From CAZPNX01 sp964518765 (GTDB lineage Bacteria > Edwardsbacteria > AC1 > EtOH8), in contig CAZFJC010000005.1 in the NCBI GenBank assembly GCA_964518765.1, positions 1-64,000 on the forward strand: a stretch of 64,000 bases of DNA, given 5' to 3'. This document shows, in pieces, positions 53,247 to 61,972 of the stretch. Position numbers and translations under genes: made by a program. Position 1 is the stretch's first letter. The number at the start of each line of letters is the position of its first letter. The notes beneath the pieces are model-generated. The model worked only from the letters and a program-made list of their open reading frames with translations, had not been told where the DNA came from and ran no database searches.

Positions 53247-55346
53247 TCAGGAGTCCATGGCCTGCTTGCGCGACAGCTTGACCTTGCCGTTGTCCGGATC
53301 GATGCCGATCAGCTTGACGTCTATTCGGTCTCCCTCCTTGATCACGTCCTCGACCTTGTTGACCCTCTTCCGGTCCATCTCCGAGATGTGCACCAGCCCC
53401 TCCTGGCCGGGCATGAACTCGACGAAGGCCCCGAAGTTCATGATTTTCACCACCCGGGCATCCTTGTATATCCTCCCGATCTCGGGCTCGGCGGTCATGG
53501 CCTTGATGCGCTCCACGCAGGCCTGGGCCCCGGCCACCCCCTCCAGGCCAATCGAGGCCACTCGGATCCGGCCGGAGTTGTCCTCGTCGACGTCGATCTT
53601 GCATTTGAACTCGTCCTGCAGGCCGCGGATCATCTTGCCCCCGGGCCCGATGACCATACCGATCTTCTCCGGAGGAATCATCAGGCTCAGGATGCGCGGG
53701 GCATAGTCCGACAGTTCGGCCCGCGGCCGGGAGATGGCCTTCTCCATGATATCCAGGATGTGCATCCTCCCAGCATGGGCCTGGTCCAGGGCCCGCTTCA
53801 GGATCTCCCGGGTCAGCCCCTGGACCTTGATGTCCAGCTGCAGGGCGGTGATGCCCGCCCGGCTGCCGGCCACCTTGAAGTCCATGTCGCCCAGATGGTC
53901 CTCCAGCCCCATGATGTCCGAAAGGATGGCCGTCTTCTCCCCCTCCATCACCAGGCCCATAGCGATACCGGCCACCGGCGCCTTGATGGGGACGCCGGCG
54001 TCCATCAGGGCCAGCGAGGCCCCGCAGACAGAGGCCATGGAAGAAGAGCCGTTGGACTCCAGGATGTCGGACACCACTCTCACCGTATATGGGAAGATGT
54101 CCTCGGAGGGTATCATCGGGGCCACCGCCCGCTCGGCCAGAGCGCCGTGACCTATCTCCCGGCGGCCCGGCCCCCGGATGGGCTTGACCTCGCCCACCGA
54201 GAAGGGAGGGAAGTTGTAGTGGAGCATATAGCTCTTGTAGTACTCGCCCTCCAGCTCCTCCATCAGCTGCTCGTCCTCGCCGGTTCCCAGGGTGACCACC
54301 GCCAGGCTCTGGGTCTCGCCCCTGGTGAAAAGTGCCGAGCCGTGGGTCCGCGGCAGCACCGACAGCTCGCAGGTGATGGGCCGGATCTCGTCCATAGCCC
54401 GGCCGTCGGCTCGACGGTTCTCGTTCAGAATCCTTTGCCGCAGGTCGGTGCTCTGGATGTCCTCGATCATATAGCGGATGATCTTCTGGTGATCAGGGTA
54501 CTCGGCGCTCAGGGCCTCGACCGTCTCTTCGACAATGCGTTTGATGGCGTCCTGGCGGTGCTCCTTCTTGGGCAGGACGTTGGCCTGGCGAATGCGCTCC
54601 AGCGTCAGCTCCTTAACCTTGCCCTCCAGGGCTCGGTCGATCTCCAGCGGCTTGATCTCACGCTTGGGCTTGCCGCACTCACGGACCAGCTCCTCCTGAA
54701 CCTCGATGATCCTCTTAATTTCGTTGTGGGCGAAATCGATGGCGTCGGCGATCTCGTCCTCGCTCACCTCCCTGGCTCCAGCTTCGATCATGGTGATCGA
54801 TTCCTTGGAGCCGCAGACCACTACGTCCAAGCGGCTGTTCTCCAGCTGCTGGAAGGTGGGATTGATCAAGAGCTTGCCGTCCACCTGGCCCACCCGAACG
54901 GCGGCGATCGGCCCGTTAAACGGTATATCGGATATGGCCAGGGCCGTCGAGGCCCCCACCATGCCCAGGACGTCGGCGTCGTTCTCCTGATCGGCCGAGA
55001 TGACATAGCAGACCACCTGGACCTCATTGCGGAAATCCTCGGGAAAGAGCGGCCTGAGGGGCCGGTCTATCATCCGGGCCGAGAGTATTTCCTTGTCCCG
55101 CGGCCTTCCCTCTCGCTTGAAGAATCCGCCGGGTATGCGGCCGGCAGCGTAGGCCTGCTCCCGGTACTCCACCGTCAAGGGGAAGAAGTCGATCCCCTCC
55201 CTCGGTTCGTCGGCCGCCACCGCCGTCACCAGCACCATGGTGTCTCCATAGCGCACCGTAACCGAGCCGTCGGCCTGCTTGGCCATGCGGCCGGTCTCGA
55301 TGGTCAGGGTCCGGCCACCCAGTTCCAGTTTCTTGATGATCGCCAT
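53247..55346 (-). CDS. pnp: Polynucleotide phosphorylase
   Basis: The 699-residue 3'-5' exoribonuclease has two RNase PH domains, an intervening alpha domain, a KH domain (IGMVIGPGGKMIRGLQDE) and a C-terminal S1 domain (VVKIMNFGAFVEFMPGQEGL). IRPITCELSVLPRTHGSALF, FPPFSVGEVKPIRGPGRREI and EGEKTAILSDIMGLEDHLGD mark the catalytic second PH core. It degrades RNA and pairs with rpsO upstream, as in many bacteria. Confidence 0.98.
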   Translation of the reverse strand: MAIIKKLELGGRTLTIETGRMAKQADGSVTVRYGDTMVLVTAVAADEPREGIDFFPLTVEYREQAYAAGRIPGGFFKREGRPRDKEILSARMIDRPLRPLFPEDFRNEVQVVCYVISADQENDADVLGMVGASTALAISDIPFNGPIAAVRVGQVDGKLLINPTFQQLENSRLDVVVCGSKESITMIEAGAREVSEDEIADAIDFAHNEIKRIIEVQEELVRECGKPKREIKPLEIDRALEGKVKELTLERIRQANVLPKKEHRQDAIKRIVEETVEALSAEYPDHQKIIRYMIEDIQSTDLRQRILNENRRADGRAMDEIRPITCELSVLPRTHGSALFTRGETQSLAVVTLGTGEDEQLMEELEGEYYKSYMLHYNFPPFSVGEVKPIRGPGRREIGHGALAERAVAPMIPSEDIFPYTVRVVSDILESNGSSSMASVCGASLALMDAGVPIKAPVAGIAMGLVMEGEKTAILSDIMGLEDHLGDMDFKVAGSRAGITALQLDIKVQGLTREILKRALDQAHAGRMHILDIMEKAISRPRAELSDYAPRILSLMIPPEKIGMVIGPGGKMIRGLQDEFKCKIDVDEDNSGRIRVASIGLEGVAGAQACVERIKAMTAEPEIGRIYKDARVVKIMNFGAFVEFMPGQEGLVHISEMDRKRVNKVEDVIKEGDRIDVKLIGIDPDNGKVKLSRKQAMDS

Positions 55347-55424
55347 TGGTAAATAACCTCCTGCCCGGCCCCTAGCCGGGCCTTCCCGACGCCCCTGGTA
55401 AAAGGCGCGGGGAAAGATGAAGTG

Positions 55425-55479
55425 AGCGTCCGTACTCCCTCAAACCAACGGTCTTTACCAGCAAGGGAGCTCGGACGCT
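55425..55479. promoter_or_regulatory. Long hairpin in the rpsO-pnp spacer
   Basis: AGCGTCCGTACTCCCT (55425-55440) and AGGGAGCTCGGACGCT (55464-55479) are inverted repeats with a two-base internal mismatch. It lies about 80 bases upstream of pnp. In Enterobacteria an RNase III-cut stem at this place controls pnp; a similar role here is inference. Confidence 0.6.
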
Positions 55480-55490
55480 GTTTTTAAACG

Positions 55491-55579
55491 ATCCACCGAT
55501 GAACACGAATCCACACCGCTGTCGCCGATATCAAACAAGCTTTCCTGGTATTAGGGTTAATCAGTGTTCATTGGTGGAT
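55491..55579. repeat. Second long inverted repeat in the rpsO-pnp spacer
   Basis: ATCCACCGATGAACAC and GTGTTCATTGGTGGAT form 16-base arms with one mismatch, 57 bases apart. It sits just downstream of the rpsO stop. It resembles dispersed palindromes more than a terminator, as no U-tract follows on the minus strand. Confidence 0.6.
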
Positions 55580-55589
55580 GGGTTTTGCT

Positions 55590-55859
55590 CTATTTGCGTA
55601 GGTCAAGCTTCTCCACGATGGCCCGGTATCGGTCCAGATGGCGCTTGGCCAGGTAGTCCAGCAGCCGGCGGCGCCGGCCGACCATCATCAGAAGGCCGCG
55701 ACGGGAGGAATGGTCCTTCTTGTTGCTCTTCAGGTGCTCGGTGAGGTGGTTGATTCGCTCGGTGAGCATGGCGATCTGGACCTCGGGCGACCCGGTGTCG
55801 CCTTCATGCACCCGGTGCTTGCCGATCAGCTCCTGCTTCTTATCCTTTGCCAAAGGCAT
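55590..55859 (-). CDS. rpsO: Small ribosomal subunit protein uS15
   Basis: The 89-residue protein matches S15: HEGDTGSPEVQIAMLTERIN, LTEHLKSNKKDHSSRRGLL, and the end LVGRRRRLLDYL-type (VGRRRRLLDYLAKR). The start is fixed at 55859 by GGAGAAGGAC immediately upstream; the 43 extra upstream codons of the open frame are not protein-like. S15 binds 16S rRNA helix 22. Followed by pnp. Confidence 0.98.
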   Translation of the reverse strand: MPLAKDKKQELIGKHRVHEGDTGSPEVQIAMLTERINHLTEHLKSNKKDHSSRRGLLMMVGRRRRLLDYLAKRHLDRYRAIVEKLDLRK

Positions 55860-55996
55860 GTCCTTCTCCAAGTTGCGTTTGAAATAACGCCTTACCCCGC
55901 GAAGCGGTGCAGGGCAGGTCTTAAAGTATAAATTATAACCGAATTCGGCCCCTATGTCAACTCGCCCCGCCTGTAAGTGTGATAGCATAATGATTA

Positions 55997-56363
55997 TGTC
56001 AGGATCTAACTGCCGTGTTAAAATGTCAGGATATGAAAAAAGAACACATTACCCCTACCGGGACGGAGTTGAACAGGCTCGACACCGTCCCGCGTTCCCT
56101 TCACGGGACGCTTACGGCGGCCCGGGCCCCCGACAACCGCTTCCCCTGCCATAATCGCCTCCTTCGATCGTCCCCCGCCTCCCAAACGGCAACATCAGGG
56201 CTGCCCACAAAGACCGGACCATCAAAACCCTCAAAACCCCGGACGGCATCAAGCCTCTGCCTATAATAACCCCTCCCCTTTCCCCGGTGACAAGCGCCCA
56301 GCCGTGGCCTCCCAAGCCTCAACCGCTGCATCCCGACATTTTTACTTCGTAGTTAATCCGACA
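55997..56363. mobile_element. 367-base MITE-like element with subterminal repeats
   Basis: The left end reads TGTCAGGATCTAACTGCCGT, then TTAAAATGTCAGGAT. The right end, on the minus strand, reads TGTCGGATTAACTACGAAGT, then AAAAATGTCGGGAT. Thus the ends are imperfect inverted repeats of about 35 bases, each with two TGTC(A/G)GG boxes. Multiple end repeats are typical of IS21-type elements. The interior encodes nothing recognisable, so it is probably a deletion derivative. It fills the gap between ribF and rpsO. Confidence 0.65.
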
Positions 56364-56399
56364 TATCGACGTTGCTTCGACGGGTGCCCCTTTTGGCAG

Positions 56400-57326
56400 T
56401 CACAAGAGTAGCCGGGCGCGGCCGGCGTCCCTGGCCATGGCCCTCACCAGCTCCTGCTGGGAACTGAATCTCTTCTCCGGCCTCAGCCGCACTTTCAATC
56501 TCACTTCGATATGGCTGGCCCGGGACGGTGGCGGGCCGGTAAGCGAATGGAACTCTATGGACAACATCCCCCGATTGGAAACGGTCGGCCTGGTGCCTAT
56601 ATAGAGCAGGCCTTGATAATCCCTCCTGGCGATGATGGCAGAAGCCACATATACCCCGCTGGCCGGGATCAGCTGCTCTTTGTGTGTGAGCTCCAGGTTG
56701 ACGGTGGGAAAGCCTATTTTACCACCCAGGCCCTGCCCTCTGACCACCAATCCCTTCATGGCGTACGGCCTTCCCAGCATCCGGTTGGCCAGATCGATGT
56801 CGCCCCCGAGCAGCGCCATCTTGATCGCGGTGCTGCCGATCTTCAACCCGCCTTCCTTGAGTGGCCGGACCTCGGAGACCCGAAATCCGTATTTTCCGCC
56901 CAGCTTCCGAAGTAATGAAAGATTGCCCGAGCGTCCCCGCCCGAAACCGCAGTCGCTGCCGCAGACGACATGGGAGACCCGGAGCCTCTCCGCCAGGATC
57001 GTCCTCACGAAATCCTCCGGCCCCAGTTTCGCCACCTCCGGGGTGAACCTGATCACCACCAGGACATCCACCCCGGCCCGCTCCAGGATCAGCTCCTTAT
57101 CCTTCAGGGAGATGAGGGCCCCCGGCCACCCGGGCTTGCCCAGCACCAGCTGGGGCGAAGGATCGAAGGTGATCACCGCACTGTCGTGGCCCCTCTTCTT
57201 GGCGATGGCTGTCAATGACCTGATGATGGCCATATGCCCCCGGTGCAGGCCGTCGAACACGCCCAGGGCGGCCACCGAGCCCGGCCTCTCCCGTCCGTAT
57301 TTGCTGAGCCGCTTGACTATCAGCAT
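56400..57326 (-). CDS. ribF: Bifunctional riboflavin kinase / FMN adenylyltransferase
   Basis: The 308-residue enzyme makes FMN and FAD from riboflavin. The N-terminal adenylyltransferase has GVFDGLHRGH and VVCGSDCGFGRGRSG. The C-terminal flavokinase has LGRPYAMKGLVVRGQGLGG and GFPTVNL. The HLAHR-like ending of the kinase is degenerate. It lies seven bases after truB on the same strand, the common ribF-truB-rpsO neighbourhood. Confidence 0.96.
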   Translation of the reverse strand: MLIVKRLSKYGRERPGSVAALGVFDGLHRGHMAIIRSLTAIAKKRGHDSAVITFDPSPQLVLGKPGWPGALISLKDKELILERAGVDVLVVIRFTPEVAKLGPEDFVRTILAERLRVSHVVCGSDCGFGRGRSGNLSLLRKLGGKYGFRVSEVRPLKEGGLKIGSTAIKMALLGGDIDLANRMLGRPYAMKGLVVRGQGLGGKIGFPTVNLELTHKEQLIPASGVYVASAIIARRDYQGLLYIGTRPTVSNRGMLSIEFHSLTGPPPSRASHIEVRLKVRLRPEKRFSSQQELVRAMARDAGRARLLL

Positions 57327-57333
57327 CCGTCTT

Positions 57334-58203
57334 TCAGACCGCAGCCGCGAAGACGCATTCCGGACAGATCATGCCATTCCTCTCCCGTCCCACGGCCAGT
57401 AGTTTATCGTTGCACCTTAGGCGAAAGGCGTCTCCCTCGGCCAGCCCGCTGGACCTGGCGACCTGATTGCCGTGGCCTACTTTCACGGCCTCGGATTCGT
57501 CCAGTTCGACAGCCGGAAGGAACGACAGGGCCTTGTCCATCTCCATTCCTTTGGTTAGGACTGTTTTCTCATCCAGGGAGTCAAGCGGAACGGCCTGTTC
57601 TCGGGCGAAAGGCCCCACCGCCGTCCTAATCAACCGAGCCAGCGTCCCTCCGCTGCCCAAAGCCCGACCGATGTCTCGGGCCAGGGCGCGGATGTAGGTC
57701 CCCTTGGAGCACTTCACCCTGATGTCCAGCTCAGTTTCCTCCAATTTTAAGAGGTCTATGGCATGTATCCGCACCTTCCTGGGCGCGGGCTCGACCGGTT
57801 TTCCCTGACGGGCCAGCTTATAGAGCGGCACCCCGTCCTTCTTCAGCGCCGCGTATCGGGGCGGTACCTGGTCTATCTCCCCGACGAAGCCGAACAAAGT
57901 CTTTTCCACCGATCCTCTGTCAAGGGCAGGGACGGGCTTTTCCCCGATGACCGCGCCCTCCAGGTCGTCGGTCTCGGTCTCCACCCCCAGCCTGATGGTT
58001 GCCTGATATTCCTTGGAGAGACACTCCAGATAACGAGCCGCCCTGGTGGCCTGGCCTAGAAGCACCAACAGGACACCGGAGGCCGTTGGATCCAACGTGC
58101 CGGCGTGCCCAGCCCGCACGGCGCGGCAAAGCCGCCGGACCCTGGCCACAGCGGCGAAGGAGGTAGGCCCCGGCGGCTTGTCGATGTTGAGCACCAGGTC
58201 CAT
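57334..58203 (-). CDS. truB: tRNA pseudouridine(55) synthase TruB
   Basis: The 289 residues carry NIDKPPGPTSFAAVARVR, GHAGTLDPTASGVLLV (catalytic Asp in the GTLDP motif), SKEYQATIRLG and KCSKGTYIRALARDIG. It modifies U55 in the tRNA T loop. The family usually has GHTGTLDP; Ala in place of Thr is mild. The C-terminal tail (LRCNDKLLAVGRERNGM) is PUA-like. Confidence 0.97.
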   Translation of the reverse strand: MDLVLNIDKPPGPTSFAAVARVRRLCRAVRAGHAGTLDPTASGVLLVLLGQATRAARYLECLSKEYQATIRLGVETETDDLEGAVIGEKPVPALDRGSVEKTLFGFVGEIDQVPPRYAALKKDGVPLYKLARQGKPVEPAPRKVRIHAIDLLKLEETELDIRVKCSKGTYIRALARDIGRALGSGGTLARLIRTAVGPFAREQAVPLDSLDEKTVLTKGMEMDKALSFLPAVELDESEAVKVGHGNQVARSSGLAEGDAFRLRCNDKLLAVGRERNGMICPECVFAAAV

Positions 58204-58221
58204 GGCCGGTTCAACTATCGG

Positions 58222-60093
58222 CTAACGACACAGGAAATCCTTGATCTGGTCGGCGATGCCTTCCTCGTCCAGCCGATACTTGGCCAGCAGTTCCGCCCTG
58301 GAGGCATGGGGAATGAAAGTATTGGGCAGGCCCAGTCTGAGTATGCGACAGGCGGCCCCGGCCTCCTGGGCCAGCTCATCTATGGCCGAGCCGAAGCCGC
58401 CGGCCAGCACGTTCTCCTCGACGGTCACCACCTTTCGATGTTTTTTGAAAATCGACAGGTAAAGCTCCACGTCCAGAGGACGGCAGAACCTGGCGTTGAC
58501 CACCTGCAGGAAGATGCCCTCTTCTCTGAGTCTGATTGCCGCCTGCCTGGCCAGGGTGGCCATGATGCCGATGCCGATCACTGCCCCATTGCGACCTTGC
58601 TCCAAAATCTCGGCCTTTCCTATCTCCAACCTGGCCGGCTCGGCCGGGACAGCGCCGAAGCCCGCCCCGCGGGGGTAGCGGATGGCCGATGGCTGGTCCA
58701 GCTGCAGGGCGGTGAATAGCATGGAGCGCAGCTCCTGCTCGTCGCGAGGGGACATGACCACCAGATTCGGCACCAATCGAAGGTAGGAAAGGTCGAAGGC
58801 CCCATGGTGGGTTGGCCCATCCTCTCCCACCACTCCGGCCCGATCCAAGGCCATCACCACCGGCAGCTTCTGCAGGGCGATGTCATGGATGATCTGGTCA
58901 AAGGCCCGCTGCATGAAGGTGGAGTAGATGGCCACCACCGGACGCATCCCGCCCCTGGCCAGGCCGGCGGCGAAGGTCAGGGCGTGCTGTTCGGCGATGC
59001 CTACGTCGTAGAACCGCTCCGGGATCTTCTGGCGAAACAGGTCAAGCCCGGTGCCCTCGGGCATGGCCGCGGTCACGGCCACGATCCTCCGATCGTCCCG
59101 GGCCATCTCCACCAGCGCCTGCCCGAAGATCTGGGTGAAGGTGCAGACGCCTCCGCACTGCCGGGCGTCGCCGGTCTCCGGGTCGAAGGCCCCCACCCCG
59201 TGGAACTTCTCGGCATCGTGCTCCGCCGGCTGAAAGCCCTTCCCCTTGACCGTCAGCACATGAAGCAGGGTCGGCCCCGGCAGCTCGCGTATCCTCTGCA
59301 GCAGCTCGATCAAAGCCGGAAGATCATGGCCGTCGACCGGCCCCTCGTAATGGTAGCCCAGCTCCTCGAAGGTCAGCCCGGGTACGATCAGATTCTTGAA
59401 TCCCTCCCGGATGCGGCGGAAGAGCAGACGGGTCGGTTGGCCCAGGTCGGTAGGGAGCTTGCCCAGGAGCTCCCAAACACCCTTCTCCAGGCCGGTGTAG
59501 GTCTGGGTGGTGGTGATCCTGGTCAGGTACTGCCCGAAGGCCCCCACCCTCTTGGAGATAGCCATGGAGTTGTCGTTCAGCACCACCAGCATGTTCTTCT
59601 TGAGCTGGCCGGCGTGGTTCAGGCCCTCGAAAGCCATGCCGCCGGTCAGCGAGCCGTCGCCGATGACCGCCACCACCTTGTGTCTTTCCCCTGAAAGGTC
59701 CCGGGCGCAAGCCATGCCCAGGGCGGCCGAGATGGAGGTGGAGGCATGGCCGGTGCCGAAAGCATCGTAGGGGCTCTCCTCGATCTTGGGAAAGCCGGAG
59801 AGCCCACCGGCTTGGCGGATGGTGTTGAAGCGGCGGCGGCGGCCGGTCAGCAGCTTGTGGGCGTAGGTCTGGTGGCCGACGTCCCAAATGATCTGGTCCC
59901 GGGGGGCGTCGAACACATAGTGCAGGGCGATGGTCAGCTCCACTGTTCCCAGGCTGGGCGCCAGGTGCCCCCCGTTGCGGGAGATGACGTCGATGATCTC
60001 GGAGCGGATCTCGGCCGCCAGCTGCGTCAGCTGCTGGACATCCAGCCGCTTGAGGTCATCCGGGTTTTCAATATTGTCCAGAAGGCTAGGCAT
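58222..60093 (-). CDS. dxs: 1-deoxy-D-xylulose-5-phosphate synthase
   Basis: The 623-residue thiamine diphosphate enzyme starts the MEP isoprenoid pathway by joining pyruvate and glyceraldehyde-3-phosphate. GHASTSISAALGMACARDL, the TPP motif GDGSLTGGMAFEGLNHAG with LNDNSMAISK, and the transketolase-like YDVGIAEQHALTFAAGLA and HHGAFDLSYLR are intact. It overlaps the PAP2-like gene by eight bases and lies near a polyprenyl synthase, so this is an isoprenoid cluster. Confidence 0.98.
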   Translation of the reverse strand: MPSLLDNIENPDDLKRLDVQQLTQLAAEIRSEIIDVISRNGGHLAPSLGTVELTIALHYVFDAPRDQIIWDVGHQTYAHKLLTGRRRRFNTIRQAGGLSGFPKIEESPYDAFGTGHASTSISAALGMACARDLSGERHKVVAVIGDGSLTGGMAFEGLNHAGQLKKNMLVVLNDNSMAISKRVGAFGQYLTRITTTQTYTGLEKGVWELLGKLPTDLGQPTRLLFRRIREGFKNLIVPGLTFEELGYHYEGPVDGHDLPALIELLQRIRELPGPTLLHVLTVKGKGFQPAEHDAEKFHGVGAFDPETGDARQCGGVCTFTQIFGQALVEMARDDRRIVAVTAAMPEGTGLDLFRQKIPERFYDVGIAEQHALTFAAGLARGGMRPVVAIYSTFMQRAFDQIIHDIALQKLPVVMALDRAGVVGEDGPTHHGAFDLSYLRLVPNLVVMSPRDEQELRSMLFTALQLDQPSAIRYPRGAGFGAVPAEPARLEIGKAEILEQGRNGAVIGIGIMATLARQAAIRLREEGIFLQVVNARFCRPLDVELYLSIFKKHRKVVTVEENVLAGGFGSAIDELAQEAGAACRILRLGLPNTFIPHASRAELLAKYRLDEEGIADQIKDFLCR

Positions 60094-60541
60094 AATGAAA
60101 CAGCAACGCCCAGGCCAGTCCGATCAGGGCGCCGGCGAACACCTCGACGGGCGTGTGCCCCAAGAGCTCCTTGAGGGTCTCGCCTCCGGCCCTCTTCTTC
60201 ATAGCCCGGCTTTCTATTATCCGGTTGAGGATGATGGACTGCCGGCCCACCGCCCGCCGCACCCCGGCCGCGTCGTACATAACCACGAAGGCGATGTAGG
60301 CCGCCATTGTAAAGCCGATGCTTCCAAAGCCCTGTTGGAGACCGACCATGGCGGCCAGGGTGACCGAAGAGGCCGAATGGGAGCTGGGCATGCCACCGGC
60401 CTCCAGCACCCGGTGCCAGTTCAACCGCTTCTCCCAGATGATCGAGGCAAAGGCCTTCATGATCTGGGTCGACAGCCCGCTGGCCATCACCGCCCACAGC
60501 GTCCTGTTCCCCAGCAATTCATATAAGATGGCGGCATTCAT
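60086..60541 (-). CDS. Divergent PAP2-family (DUF212) membrane protein
   Basis: This 151-residue protein has GGMPSSHSASSVTLAAMVGL, YDAAGVRRAVGRQ and GHTPVEVFAGALIGLAW, the three conserved segments of the DUF212 group. It has about four membrane helices. It is a probable membrane phosphatase acting on lipid phosphates. Its overlap with dxs and proximity to the polyprenyl synthase suggest a role with isoprenyl phosphates. Confidence 0.93.
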   Translation of the reverse strand: MNAAILYELLGNRTLWAVMASGLSTQIMKAFASIIWEKRLNWHRVLEAGGMPSSHSASSVTLAAMVGLQQGFGSIGFTMAAYIAFVVMYDAAGVRRAVGRQSIILNRIIESRAMKKRAGGETLKELLGHTPVEVFAGALIGLAWALLFHYA

Positions 60542-60572
60542 GATTTCCCCGGTCTTGCCCTAAGGCGTTCCT

Positions 60573-61724
60573 TTAGAATTCGCGGTTGATCATATAGTTG
60601 GCCCAGGAAAGCAGCAGCTTCTTGTAGTCGGAGAATGGTAGGGGCTCCAATGCCGCCAGGGCTTTGCGCACGTACTTCTGGGCCAGCTCGGCGGTGTAGG
60701 TCAGGCTGCCCGACTCCTCCAGTATCCTGGCGGCCCGTTTGACCTCGCCAGCGGTGGCCTTGGGGTTGCCCAGGGTGCGCAGCAACTGACGTCGGTCGGC
60801 GGCCCCGGCCTCGCCCAGGGCGTGGTGGACGATGACCGTCCTCTTCCCCTCGCGGATGTCCGAGCCCACCGGCTTTCCCAGCTTCCTCTCGTTGCCGATG
60901 ATGCCCAGGATGTCGTCCTGCAGCTGGAAGGCGATCCCGCAGCTGGAGGCGAAGGTGGACAGAGCCTCCACCGCCGGATGCCGAGCGTTTGGCTGGTCGA
61001 TGCCGATCATGGCCCCGGCCCGGCCGGCGAACTGATAGAGGGCGCCGGTCTTCTTCCACAGCATGTCGATGATCTTGTCCTCGGTCAGCTGCTGGATGGG
61101 CAGCTTGGAGTAAAGTACGTCCAGGGCCTCGCCCTCTATCAGGGCGCACTGGACGTCCACCTCCAGGTCAAGTATCAGCTGCAGGGCCAGGATGGGGTTG
61201 ACGCCCTTCTCCCTCACCAGCTCGCAGAGCAGCGAGATGGTCCATCCCTGCTGCAGGTCGCCGGCCAGCACCGCCATCGACAGCCCGTAGTGGGCGGCCT
61301 CGGCCTCCTTAAGGCCTAGCTTCTTCATGGCCTGGCTCTTGATGTACTGGTGGACGGTAGGAATGCCCCGCCGCAGCTGGTCGCGGTCGATGATGTCGTC
61401 ATGGACCAGAGTCCAGGTGTGGTAGACCTCCACCGCCGCCGCCGCTGGAAGGGCCCGGTCCTCGCTGCCCCCGGCCGCCCCACAGCTGAAGAGGAGCACC
61501 GCCGGCCTCAGCGACTTGCCCCCGGCCCCCAGGTAGCTGTGGACCCCGCGGTAGATGTCATCCGGCTTGAACCGGTCCGGCCGGTCCTTGTCCTTGAGGT
61601 ACTGGTGCACCAGCATCTTTCGCTTGGCCACCTCCTCCAGCAGCAGGGCCAGCCCCTGGTCGGCCGTCCGGCTCGATTTTTGAACCGGCGTTTTGGCCTT
61701 GACGGTCTTCCGCTTGGCGGTCAT
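60573..61724 (-). CDS. Polyprenyl (geranylgeranyl/farnesyl) diphosphate synthase
   Basis: This 383-residue trans-prenyltransferase has the first Asp-rich motif in VHDDIIDRDQLRRG (DDxxD), the second in FQLQDDILG, and GKSLRPAVLLFSCGAAGG with YHTWTLVHDD. It has a basic N-terminal extension (KRKTVKAKTPVQKS). The product chain length cannot be read from this alone. The gene overlaps xseB by four bases and supplies isoprenoids downstream of dxs. Confidence 0.94.
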   Translation of the reverse strand: MTAKRKTVKAKTPVQKSSRTADQGLALLLEEVAKRKMLVHQYLKDKDRPDRFKPDDIYRGVHSYLGAGGKSLRPAVLLFSCGAAGGSEDRALPAAAAVEVYHTWTLVHDDIIDRDQLRRGIPTVHQYIKSQAMKKLGLKEAEAAHYGLSMAVLAGDLQQGWTISLLCELVREKGVNPILALQLILDLEVDVQCALIEGEALDVLYSKLPIQQLTEDKIIDMLWKKTGALYQFAGRAGAMIGIDQPNARHPAVEALSTFASSCGIAFQLQDDILGIIGNERKLGKPVGSDIREGKRTVIVHHALGEAGAADRRQLLRTLGNPKATAGEVKRAARILEESGSLTYTAELAQKYVRKALAALEPLPFSDYKKLLLSWANYMINREF

Positions 61725-61972
61725 CTCTGCATCTCCTCAATGTCCGTATCCTCGGTGCGGAATCCCCGGCCGTCCCGCACCAGCTTCTTTATCTTCTTCT
61801 GGGTTTCGTCCAGCACCCGTTGGCACCGGTCCATTAGCTCCGAGGCCTCCCGATGCAGGGCCAGGGCCTGCTCCAGCTCGGCCTCGCCCGATTCCAGCTG
61901 CTCCACGATCTTCTCGATCCTCTCCAGCGCCCGCTCGAACTTGAAGCCTGTTTCCCTCCTAGTTCTAGCCAT
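61721..61972 (-). CDS. xseB: Exodeoxyribonuclease VII small subunit
   Basis: This 83-residue helical protein has FERALERIEKIVEQLESGEA and LEQALALHREASELMDRCQR, the XseB signature. It binds the large subunit to form the single-strand exonuclease. It overlaps xseA by eight bases. Confidence 0.96.
   Translation of the reverse strand: MARTRRETGFKFERALERIEKIVEQLESGEAELEQALALHREASELMDRCQRVLDETQKKIKKLVRDGRGFRTEDTDIEEMQR

Noticed and set aside
52788..55352. 854-codon plus-strand open frame opposite pnp and the second C25 gene
   Set aside because: It mirrors conserved minus-strand genes in a G+C-rich genome, is rich in His, Gly, Leu and Asp in a low-complexity manner, and shows no domain.
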